From positions 124,001 to 188,000 of the forward strand of contig NZ_FOMK01000014.1 in the NCBI RefSeq assembly GCF_900112615.1: a DNA stretch of 64,000 nucleotides, given 5' to 3'. How positions within the stretch are numbered: the stretch's first letter is position 1; every line of letters begins with the position of its first letter. Shown piece by piece: positions 43,778-51,771 of this stretch. The translations under genes and the position numbers were made by a program. This stretch comes from Chitinophaga sp. CF118 (GTDB taxonomy: Bacteria > Bacteroidota > Bacteroidia > Chitinophagales > Chitinophagaceae). Below the pieces are notes generated by a model, which ran no database searches, had not been told where the DNA came from, and saw only the letters and a list, made by a program, of their open reading frames with translations.

Positions 43778-44653
43778 ATGACAAATCTTGTTATTAACTC
43801 GCTATCCGCACCTAAAAATATAACCATCGGTAATATGCATGTTACCTATTATGAAGATGGTAATAATTCTGAAAGTACAATTGTATTATTACATGGCTGG
43901 CCGCAAACTTCCTATGTATGGAGAAAAGTATTTCCATCACTTGCAGAACAACACAGAGTGATTGCCATTGATCTGCCGGGGATGGGGAATGATAATATTG
44001 CGGAGAAAACGGATACTAAATCAATAGCTGCGATTGTTAAAGAAGTATGCGATAAGCTTCACCTGGAAAAGGTTCATCTGGTAGGGCACGACATTGGAGC
44101 ATGGGTAGCTGCTGCATTTGCTATTGATTATGAGGATAAGCTAAAATCACTGATAGTAATGGATGCCGGCATACCTGGTTTAATACCGGACGAGGTTTTT
44201 ATTCCTGCAAATGCGGGTAAAATATGGCAATTTTATTTTCATTCTATTCAGGAACTGCCGGAGATGCTGATTGAAGGAAAAGAAAGGGAATATCTTACAT
44301 GGTACTTTGTGAATAAGTCTGCAGTAAAAGATGCTATTACGGAAGAAGATATAGAGCATTACTTTAAAGCCTATAATGGGAAAAAGCGACTTGCAAATAG
44401 TTTCGCTTATTATAAGTCTTTTCCGGAAAGTTGTGAGCAGAATAATGCCCGTACAAAACATCTTGATATACCCATACTGGCTATTGGCGGAGAAAAAGCC
44501 CAGGGATTGAATATGGGAAGGGCTATGAATAAGATGTGTGAGGATAATGTTACCGCAGTGAACATTGCTGATTGCGGACATTATATACCAGAAGAACAGC
44601 CAGAGGAAATGTTAAGAGTGTTTACTGAGTTTTTTGCAACAGTTAAAAAATAG
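43778..44653 (+). CDS. alpha/beta hydrolase, epoxide hydrolase/dehalogenase type
   Basis: This protein is 291 aa from MTNLVINSLS. The longer frame upstream enters the AraC remnant and lacks homology. Motifs are an oxyanion HGWPQTSYVW, a nucleophile elbow GHDIGAW with Asp rather than Ser, and the catalytic histidine in CGHYIPEEQP. The aspartate nucleophile fits epoxide hydrolases and haloalkane dehalogenases. A hairpin terminator follows. Confidence 0.88.
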   Translation: MTNLVINSLSAPKNITIGNMHVTYYEDGNNSESTIVLLHGWPQTSYVWRKVFPSLAEQHRVIAIDLPGMGNDNIAEKTDTKSIAAIVKEVCDKLHLEKVHLVGHDIGAWVAAAFAIDYEDKLKSLIVMDAGIPGLIPDEVFIPANAGKIWQFYFHSIQELPEMLIEGKEREYLTWYFVNKSAVKDAITEEDIEHYFKAYNGKKRLANSFAYYKSFPESCEQNNARTKHLDIPILAIGGEKAQGLNMGRAMNKMCEDNVTAVNIADCGHYIPEEQPEEMLRVFTEFFATVKK

Positions 44654-44654
44654 G

Positions 44655-44686
44655 AATAGGGTGCATCAGGTATGGTGCACCCTATT
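44655..44686. terminator. bidirectional terminator
   Basis: A perfect 11-bp stem (AATAGGGTGCA and complement) with a 10-nt loop lies between the convergent hydrolase and deacetylase genes. Confidence 0.7.
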
Positions 44687-44713
44687 GGTTTACCTCGAAA
44701 ACTGTTAATAATA

Positions 44714-45661
44714 TCACTCTCTTAAAGAGGTTTTATCCTCTAACGTCATCCTGGCAATTTCGTCTTTTCGTTTAAAATTTACGCCCTGATGGCCTTGAAT
44801 ATAATGTATCAGTTCATTAGCGGCTTTTACCATTTGCGGTGTACCGCCAATGCGATCATGGAAACTAATAGACATCTGCCTTCTCTGATATTCACTTTCT
44901 GCATAGAGCTGGTCAAATTCAAGCTTCACCTGATTAGTGAACTGGTTTGCCGAAAAATGTTTCCCTTCTATTAATACAATATCATTACAACGGATTGTGT
45001 AGGGAACTACTGCAAAATCCTTATTCCTTACCTGGATAATAAATGGCTCATCCCTGCTGATATCGTCAATGTGATATAAGAAACCAAGTTCCTGCAAAAT
45101 ATTCAGTGTATTGGGGCCTCTTCGTAACCAATTAGCATTATAGCCAACAGGGTTGAAACCTGTAATCGTTTTAATGGCATCGACCCCATCCTTTATGAAT
45201 TTCTTTTCTTCTTCATAAGGCATTGTATATTGGGTACTCCAGTTCATACCATGTGCCGCTGCTTCATGCCCTCTTTGAACAATCTCTCTGGCTAGTCCGG
45301 GGTTTTTCAATACAGCCGTGCCTACCATGTGTGATGTTACTTTTATCTTCAGCTTATCCCAGTTATCCAACATTCTGGGTATGCCCTCTTTATAACCGTA
45401 CTCATACCAGGTTGCTGCAGGTAAGTCGATATATCCTTTTTGTATATTTTGAGGAAAAGGGCTTTCCGCATTATCTGGTTGTCCACCTCCCTCAAATTGC
45501 ATGGAAACCGATACGACTAATCTTGAACCATCTGACCATCTGGAGTTTTCTGTTCTTGTCCGGGGTTGCTCAGATGCCTGGGAAAATACACCCAGGGGCA
45601 TTGCTAAACCGGCTGCGCTTAATAGCGTTCCTTGTTTAATGAAATTACGTCTTGTTCCCAT
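44714..45661 (-). CDS. Tat-exported polysaccharide deacetylase
   Basis: The 315-aa protein has a twin-arginine signal (TRRNFIK, then a hydrophobic run ending VFSQA). The NodB-like deacetylase domain carries the zinc-ligand pair in GHEAAAHGMNW (H-x4-H) and a later DRIGGTPQM loop. The first aspartate motif is less clear, as in PuuE/allantoinase-like members. It should remove N-acetyl or similar groups from an envelope glycan or small amide. It is upstream of and in the same direction as nothing close. Confidence 0.85.
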   Translation of the reverse strand: MGTRRNFIKQGTLLSAAGLAMPLGVFSQASEQPRTRTENSRWSDGSRLVVSVSMQFEGGGQPDNAESPFPQNIQKGYIDLPAATWYEYGYKEGIPRMLDNWDKLKIKVTSHMVGTAVLKNPGLAREIVQRGHEAAAHGMNWSTQYTMPYEEEKKFIKDGVDAIKTITGFNPVGYNANWLRRGPNTLNILQELGFLYHIDDISRDEPFIIQVRNKDFAVVPYTIRCNDIVLIEGKHFSANQFTNQVKLEFDQLYAESEYQRRQMSISFHDRIGGTPQMVKAANELIHYIQGHQGVNFKRKDEIARMTLEDKTSLRE

Positions 45662-45727
45662 TGTAGTTTTTTTGTTACTTTTTTATACTCAGGCAGGATA
45701 ACGGGCCGTGTCCATTTGGTATTAATC

Positions 45728-46120
45728 CTATTTTTTAATGATGTTATCCAATGCCCAGTTGTTTTGTTGGATAAATTGTAGCAGAATAGTCAGAAACAGC
45801 ACATGAATCAATTGGGATGGAAGGGCTTCCCAGTTTTCTATAAGTGTTGTTCCCAGGATTAAAATTATCATCATGGCTGCTCCAATAATGAGGGCTGGTC
45901 TTGTAAACAAGCCAGCTATCAATAACAATCCAACCAGAAATTCGGCAATAGGTAACGCATAACTAAAGGGCAAAACCAATGCTTTGGGAAGTAAAGAATG
46001 TTCAAATCCGTTTACCATCCAGGTGCTAAATGCAGACAGTTTAGGGAGTCTTACCAGGCCGTGTCCGAATATGCTTGTTCCTATTGCAATGCGTAATAAA
46101 AGATATACACTTGTGTCCAT
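45728..46120 (-). CDS. DoxX-family membrane protein
   Basis: The 130-aa protein has four predicted membrane helices with the DoxX start (RIAIGTSIFGHGLVRLPKL). DoxX proteins associate with quinone or redox-related functions; the exact role is unknown. It is divergent from an AraC regulator 87 bases away that probably controls it. Confidence 0.87.
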   Translation of the reverse strand: MDTSVYLLLRIAIGTSIFGHGLVRLPKLSAFSTWMVNGFEHSLLPKALVLPFSYALPIAEFLVGLLLIAGLFTRPALIIGAAMMIILILGTTLIENWEALPSQLIHVLFLTILLQFIQQNNWALDNIIKK

Positions 46121-46207
46121 AAATTTTTATTTTTTACAGAACAAAAGTGCAACTTCCTTCTCTGTCGCATTTGTATAAATAGGGGATATATTTGTAGTTT
46201 TGCCAGT

Positions 46208-47044
46208 ATGGAAGTCCGGAACTTACATCAACCTTTTGAACTGGATTTATTGGAAATCCGGGAATACGATATACAGAAGCACAAGAATACTTTTTTTGAA
46301 ATGGTATTTGTTTTGGGGGGTAAGGGGGTGCAAATAATTAACGACCACAGGCTACCTTATATCAGTGATCAGTTTTTTGTCATTTTCCCACAGGATAGCC
46401 ATAGTTTTGAAGTAGAAAGTTTTACCAGGTTTTTTTTTATCCGGTTCAACGAAAGCTATTTACGAACACAAGATCAGGATTGGGTGCGAAAACTGGAATA
46501 CATTTTTCATACACATAACCATTTACCCGGCTGTGTACTGAAAACGATAAGTGACAAACCACTGGTAAGGGCACTTGTAGAGGGACTGATACTGGAAAAT
46601 ACGAACCAGCATCCCCAACAACAAGAGGTGTTGAAGCAACTGGTAAATACTATTATTACTATTGCTGCCCGTAATATGCAATTGATGGAATCAACGCATC
46701 CTTCAACCGGAAACAGGGATGAGATTATGCAGATCTTAAGCTATATCCATCAGAATATTTATGCGCCCGAATTATTGAAATCTGCTGTAATAGCAACCCA
46801 ATTTAATATTGCATCCAGTTATATAGGCGAATATTTTAAATCAAAAACCGATCAGAGTATCCAGCAATACATCCAGAATTATAAGCTGAAATTGATAGAA
46901 AGGAGGCTTCGTTTCACTAATATGCAGATGAATGAGATTGTACATGAATTTGGCTTTACAGATGCCAGTCACCTGAACCGGTTATTCAAAAAGCATGCAG
47001 GATTAAGTCCAACTGAATTCAGGAAATCCATTAGGTTGGTATAG
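46208..47044 (+). CDS. AraC-family transcriptional regulator
   Basis: The 278-aa protein has an N-terminal cupin sensor (FEMVFVLGGKGVQIINDHRL) and a C-terminal double HTH (SAVIATQFNIASSYIGEYFK and FTDASHLNRLFKKHAGLSPT). A TATATTTG box (46187-46194) lies 13 bases before the ATG. Divergence from DoxX suggests that this is its target. Confidence 0.92.
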   Translation: MEVRNLHQPFELDLLEIREYDIQKHKNTFFEMVFVLGGKGVQIINDHRLPYISDQFFVIFPQDSHSFEVESFTRFFFIRFNESYLRTQDQDWVRKLEYIFHTHNHLPGCVLKTISDKPLVRALVEGLILENTNQHPQQQEVLKQLVNTIITIAARNMQLMESTHPSTGNRDEIMQILSYIHQNIYAPELLKSAVIATQFNIASSYIGEYFKSKTDQSIQQYIQNYKLKLIERRLRFTNMQMNEIVHEFGFTDASHLNRLFKKHAGLSPTEFRKSIRLV

Positions 47045-47066
47045 TCAGATTAGCATATTTAAGGAA

Positions 47067-47109
47067 GGGAATAATTGAGTTTAGTTTCACTCAATTATTC
47101 CCTGTTTTT
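47067..47109. terminator. bidirectional terminator
   Basis: A perfect 14-bp stem (GGGAATAATTGAGT and complement) with an 8-nt loop is followed by T5 on the plus strand, between convergent genes. Confidence 0.85.
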
Positions 47110-47530
47110 AATTCACTGAAAAGCTACCAGCTCCGCAGGTACACGGCACATTGTTAAATAAGGCCGAACTTCCGCTGGCACTGTAATTTAAAGTACAAAC
47201 ACTTCCCGAAAAGGAATAATTGCCTGAGCTACTACCTGCCTGGTGTATCCCTACTGTGTAAGTTCCTGATGGTACTGTAATTGTACGATTGTAAAAAGAA
47301 TACTGATAACTACCGGATGATCCCATAAATTCGATAACCCACGATCCTGAAAGGTTTGATCCCCGCGTTAGTGTTACCGAACAATCTAAAAAGTTTCTGG
47401 CATTCTTCTTAATTGATGACAATCCCGTTGGATTGTTAGAAGGTCTTAATGGGTCGTGAGCAGTTGATTGAGTTAATACTGCTGTACCCAGCATAATCAT
47501 AACTAATAGTAGAAGGGTTAATTTTTTCAT
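47108..47530 (-). CDS. secreted serine/glycine-rich protein of unknown function
   Basis: The 140-aa protein has a classic signal peptide (KKLTLLLLVMIMLGTAVL). The mature part is rich in Ser, Gly and Tyr, with a likely beta-sandwich (SGSWVIEFMGSSGSYQYSF) and a C-terminal CTCGAG motif. No family was recognised. It stands alone downstream of the mirrored 11-nt repeat. Confidence 0.8.
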   Translation of the reverse strand: MKKLTLLLLVMIMLGTAVLTQSTAHDPLRPSNNPTGLSSIKKNARNFLDCSVTLTRGSNLSGSWVIEFMGSSGSYQYSFYNRTITVPSGTYTVGIHQAGSSSGNYSFSGSVCTLNYSASGSSALFNNVPCTCGAGSFSVN

Positions 47531-47963
47531 TTGGGAGGGTTTAATGGTTCAATACAATATAAGTATTAAATACGAGTAATTAAAGCCGTTTTTGAATAAT
47601 CCATCACTTTGCGCAATGGCTGACACAAACCGGCCCCAAAATCCTATATGCTTATATCCTGCCAAGCCCATTCCTATAAGGTTCTACCTAGGTTTATATA
47701 AGCTTAGCTTATAGGAACCTTATAAGAAGGTTATAGGAAGGTAGGTAGCAGCTTATAAGAAATGAGGGATTGAGCAGTACCATGGCTAGTTTCAACGCTT
47801 AAAATGGTAAGATATTTAGTTGATAACCCTGGATTAGCTTTTTCTACTATTTGAGTTACTTATATAAAGTTTTTCGTATGAATTATATGTAACTTATTGG
47901 CTTTCTTTTGCTTAATTTTGCTGACGCAGCTTTATCTTATTTGCGTGCAGACAGTATATTTTT
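47531..47963. other. intergenic region with mirrored 11-nt repeat
   Basis: This divergent region between the secreted protein and GSCFA genes contains the second mirrored 11-nt repeat array (47641-47761) and both promoters. No coding sequence was recognised. Confidence 0.5.
47641..47761. repeat. mirrored 11-nt repeat, locus 2
   Basis: Eleven-base units run TTCCTATAAGG, TTCTACCTAGG, TTTATATAAGC, then a 3-nt centre TTA (47704-47706), then GCTTATAGGAA, CCTTATAAGAA, GGTTATAGGAA, GGTAGGTAGCA, GCTTATAAGAA. Right-hand units are largely reverse complements of left-hand ones. Two more related units lie at 47641-47662 before an 8-nt gap. Confidence 0.85.
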
Positions 47964-48944
47964 ATGATGAATAACTTTCGCCTTACATTTCCCGTAGAAC
48001 CAATAGCAACACCACTGGAGTATCCTGATAAACTCCTGCTGATGGGTTCCTGCTTTGCTGAGGAGATAGGAGACCGTTTGCTGCATCATCATTTTGATAC
48101 GCTGGTGAATCCACATGGTATCTTATACAATCCTTTAAATATCGCCGAAGCGCTGCAACGTTACCTGGATGGTAAACAATATGCAGCAGGCGAGTTGTTT
48201 CAGCATGGAGACCTGTGGCATAGCTGGGATCATCACAGCCGGTTTTCAGCACTGGATCCTGAAGAGGCATTGTTAAAGATGAATACCGCCGCCGCTGCCG
48301 CTACAGAGCGATTGGAAAACGCCGACTGGCTTTTTATCACCTTGGGAACTGCACATATCTACACATTAAAAGATAATAACCGGATAGTAGGCAACTGCCA
48401 TAAAGTACCCGCTTCTTCATTTCACAAAAGGTTGGTGACTCCGCAGGAGATAATCTCGGCACTCGATAATATGATGCACCGCCTGTTTTTCCGGAATAAG
48501 AAGGTTAAAATCATGTTTACGGTTAGCCCAGTGCGTTATGTCCGTGATGGAGTAGTGGAGAATAACCTGAGTAAAGCAGTGTTGTTACAGGCTGTACATC
48601 ATCTCGTCAATAAATTCAACCGCTTGTTTTATTTCCCTGCATATGAGTTAGTGTTAGATGATCTCCGCGATTACCGGTTTTATAAAGATGATCTGGTTCA
48701 TCCGAATGAAACTGCCATTAACTATGTATGGGAACATTTTACGGGCAGTTGTTTATCGCCCGAAGGGCAAAAACTATTACCTCTTATTGAAGACCTTAAC
48801 CGCGCTATGCAACACAGGCCTTTTAACCCGCAAAGCCAGCAACATAAAAAGTTCTTAGAAACTTATGCGAAGAAGACAAGGGCGTTGATAGAACAATATC
48901 CCTATCTGAAACTGGAAGAGAAGCTGGCATATTTCGAAGGGTGA
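47964..48944 (+). CDS. GSCFA-domain protein
   Basis: The 326-aa protein opens with the family-naming motif LLMGSCFAEEIG (residues ~26-37) and spans one GSCFA domain, related to SGNH hydrolases (a second motif is VHPNETAINY). The function is not established; an esterase or acetyl-transfer role on envelope glycans is suspected from the fold. The MM start could be either codon. Confidence 0.88.
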   Translation: MMNNFRLTFPVEPIATPLEYPDKLLLMGSCFAEEIGDRLLHHHFDTLVNPHGILYNPLNIAEALQRYLDGKQYAAGELFQHGDLWHSWDHHSRFSALDPEEALLKMNTAAAAATERLENADWLFITLGTAHIYTLKDNNRIVGNCHKVPASSFHKRLVTPQEIISALDNMMHRLFFRNKKVKIMFTVSPVRYVRDGVVENNLSKAVLLQAVHHLVNKFNRLFYFPAYELVLDDLRDYRFYKDDLVHPNETAINYVWEHFTGSCLSPEGQKLLPLIEDLNRAMQHRPFNPQSQQHKKFLETYAKKTRALIEQYPYLKLEEKLAYFEG

Positions 48945-49031
48945 AGAATAATACAAGCTGCCAAAGAGTCTTTACATCCCTAAATAAATAATTATCTTGT
49001 TATCTCAAATTAAGAACTTAATTTTTCATCT

Positions 49032-50102
49032 ATGAAACGGTCAAGGTTACTTTGTATAATTGTATTATCAATCCCCTTTATTTCGAAATCACAAACGCTA
49101 CAATCAGTTACTAACGGTGGTAATAATACTACCAGCAACTTAATCCAGATAACAGGAGTAGACAATATACATAGTGGAGCCGGATTGGAATTATTCAGAT
49201 ATGGTACAGATGGTATCATCCAGGCATATGACAGATCTGCATCAGCCCCTAACAAACTACGTTTACAACCCAACGCAGGTTCATTAACAACCATCAACGA
49301 TGCAGGAGGCCGGTTATTGGTAAATAGTACTGTTGATGATGGAACAACCGCTTTACAGGTAAGAGGAGATATTAAATCTTCGAATGGGATCTACCGCGCA
49401 CTTGAAGGTACGATGCCTAATAATATTCTGATGGCTTACGGATACAATGCAACTGTACAGGACTATACTTCGATAAAGGTAGCTGGTTTAGCTGCAAATA
49501 CGGCAGAACTAAGACTCATCCAAAATGGTAACGTGGGTATCGGTACTGCCACTCCGGAAACGAAACTGGATATCAGAAGCTCTACACCAACCGGGTTAAG
49601 AGTAAGTACAGGCGATAATCAGTATGTCGGAGAATTTAAATGGAATGCCGGAGTTGTTCAGTTATCAGCAGCAGGCTATGGCTCTCCGGATTTTTCATTA
49701 TTAACAGGTGGAGTAGAAAGGATGAGAGTAATGAATGGCGGAAATGTGGGTATCGGTACTGCGAATCCACAATCTAAACTGGCTGTAAATGGTGACATCA
49801 CAGCAATGAAAGTAAAGGTTACTCAAAGTGGTTGGCCTGATTATGTATTTCATCAGGATTATAAACTTCCTACATTAAAAGAGGTGGAAGAGTATATTAC
49901 CATCAACAAACGTTTACCTGATGTTTATTCCGCAAAAGAAGTAGAAAAGAATGGGCTGGACGTGGGTGAAATGAATAAACAATTATTACAAAAAGTAGAG
50001 GAGCTTACATTATATCTGATTGCTGAACATAAGAAAAACATAGAACTGGAAGAAAAGATCTCTCGATTAGACACCAGACTTAATAATATAGAATGTAAAT
50101 AA
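49032..50102 (+). CDS. secreted tail-fibre-like/beta-helix protein
   Basis: The 356-aa protein has a signal peptide and Gly-rich repeats of the NGNVGIGTATPETKLDI type (twice, at ~168-184 and ~235-251), typical of phage-tail-fibre-like and surface adhesin proteins of Bacteroidota. The C-terminus is a coiled coil (LQKVEELTLYLIAEHKKNI...). The S74 peptidase domain often found in relatives is absent. Surface location is inferred. Confidence 0.75.
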   Translation: MKRSRLLCIIVLSIPFISKSQTLQSVTNGGNNTTSNLIQITGVDNIHSGAGLELFRYGTDGIIQAYDRSASAPNKLRLQPNAGSLTTINDAGGRLLVNSTVDDGTTALQVRGDIKSSNGIYRALEGTMPNNILMAYGYNATVQDYTSIKVAGLAANTAELRLIQNGNVGIGTATPETKLDIRSSTPTGLRVSTGDNQYVGEFKWNAGVVQLSAAGYGSPDFSLLTGGVERMRVMNGGNVGIGTANPQSKLAVNGDITAMKVKVTQSGWPDYVFHQDYKLPTLKEVEEYITINKRLPDVYSAKEVEKNGLDVGEMNKQLLQKVEELTLYLIAEHKKNIELEEKISRLDTRLNNIECK

Positions 50103-50110
50103 TACTATTA

Positions 50111-50144
50111 AAAAAGGACAGCTGTGGTAGCTGTCCTTTTTTTA
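50111..50144. terminator. bidirectional terminator
   Basis: A perfect 13-bp stem (AAAAAGGACAGCT and complement) with a 5-nt loop carries A and T runs, between the fibre-like gene and the MFS gene. Confidence 0.9.
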
Positions 50145-50147
50145 ATT

Positions 50148-51629
50148 CTAATCTTTATTTATCATATAGTCCTTTATATATACCATCCCAATAGCAAAGC
50201 ATATCAATGCAATACCAATTGGATATATCAGGCCCGCCAGATGATTATTCGTTTGCGTTACAAGTAATGTGGAAATAGTAGGTAATAATCCCCCGAAAAC
50301 TCCATTCCCAATATGATAAGGTAATGACATGGATGTATAGCGGATCCTGGTAGGGAATAATTCAACAAGGAAGGCCGCTATTGGCCCATATACCATCGTT
50401 ACGAAGAGCACTTGTATAAATACCAGCAGAATAAGTAGTATTACATTTTTAGTACTGACCACAACTTCTTTTTTGGATGCCGGTTTACCATCTATGGTAG
50501 TGATCGTTTCACGTTCTTCAGTACCATCAGTAAATACACGTGTTTTAATGGAATGTTCTACATTCTGCATGTCTTTATTTCTGCTGATACTGTTCTCTAT
50601 TCTATATAAACCATTATCCTCTGTTTTTTTGCTAAGATCAGCAATGTAGTCCATACCTGCATAGATAGGGTAGTAGCTTATTGCAGCGATAAGCATGCCC
50701 GTCATCATGATCTTTTTACGACCGATGCGATCGGACAGTTTTCCGAAGTAAATAAAAAACGGAGCACCTAATAATAATGCAATCGCAATGATCACATTTG
50801 ATTGTATAAATTCTATCTGCATAGTCTTTTGTAAAAAGGACAATGCGTAGAACTGGCCAGTGTACCATATTACACCTTGTCCCATGGCAGCACCGAACAG
50901 GGCCAGGAGTACCAGTCGCAGGTTTTCCTTTTTACCAAAGCTCTCTTTAATAGGATTTTTGGATGTTTGTCCACTTTCCTTTAATTGTGTAAAAAGGGGA
51001 GATTCTTTTAGGCGGATGCGGATATAATAAGACATTATTACCAGGAAGATGGATAACCAGAAAGGGATGCGCCATCCCCAGCTGTTAAAATCTTCAGGCG
51101 ACATGCTGGTACGTGTAATTAATATAACGGCCAGAGAAATGAATAGCCCCAGAGTAGCCGTAGTTTGTATAAAACTGGTATAGTAGCCACGTTTTTCATG
51201 GGGAGAATGTTCTGCTACATAAGTTGCAGCACCTCCGTATTCCCCACCCAGAGCTAAACCCTGAAGTAAGCGTAATATAAGTACAAGTATGGGGGCTAAT
51301 ATACCTATGCTGTGATAGCCTGGTATCAGTCCGATAGCAAAGGTAGAGCCTCCCATGATCAATAAGGTGAGCAGAAAGGTATGCTTGCGGCCGGTAATGT
51401 CTCCCAGTCTGCCAAACACAATCGCACCGAAGGGACGAACGATAAAACCTACGGCGAAAGTAGCCAGGGTAGCGATGTATGCCAGTCCTGGGTTACTTGG
51501 TGGGAAGAACTTTTCTGAAATAATAAATGCCAGACTTCCGAAGATATAGAAATCATACCATTCAATAAGAGTACCTGCCGAAGAGGCCAGAATTACCTGC
51601 CAGATGTTTTGTACTTTGTTGTCTTTCAT
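50148..51629 (-). CDS. MFS transporter of the metabolite:H+ symporter type
   Basis: The 493-aa permease has 12 predicted helices and the MHS motif set (GRLGDITGRKHTFL, GLALGGEYGGAATYVAEHSP). A ~75-residue extra loop between helices 8 and 9 (residues ~325-400, containing TDGTEERETITTIDG) is unusually long and hydrophilic. Transport of an organic acid or osmolyte by proton symport is expected; the substrate is unknown. Confidence 0.9.
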   Translation of the reverse strand: MKDNKVQNIWQVILASSAGTLIEWYDFYIFGSLAFIISEKFFPPSNPGLAYIATLATFAVGFIVRPFGAIVFGRLGDITGRKHTFLLTLLIMGGSTFAIGLIPGYHSIGILAPILVLILRLLQGLALGGEYGGAATYVAEHSPHEKRGYYTSFIQTTATLGLFISLAVILITRTSMSPEDFNSWGWRIPFWLSIFLVIMSYYIRIRLKESPLFTQLKESGQTSKNPIKESFGKKENLRLVLLALFGAAMGQGVIWYTGQFYALSFLQKTMQIEFIQSNVIIAIALLLGAPFFIYFGKLSDRIGRKKIMMTGMLIAAISYYPIYAGMDYIADLSKKTEDNGLYRIENSISRNKDMQNVEHSIKTRVFTDGTEERETITTIDGKPASKKEVVVSTKNVILLILLVFIQVLFVTMVYGPIAAFLVELFPTRIRYTSMSLPYHIGNGVFGGLLPTISTLLVTQTNNHLAGLIYPIGIALICFAIGMVYIKDYMINKD

Positions 51630-51771
51630 GCGTGGATGTTAGTTAAAACTTGCATAATATAGTACAAAAGTTGTAAATATTATAATATTCAGGCATTTTC
51701 GGTTATGCTTGCTTTAAACTTCTCATTTATTCTATTAACTTTAAGAGCAAGCATCACTACAAGGGACAGTT

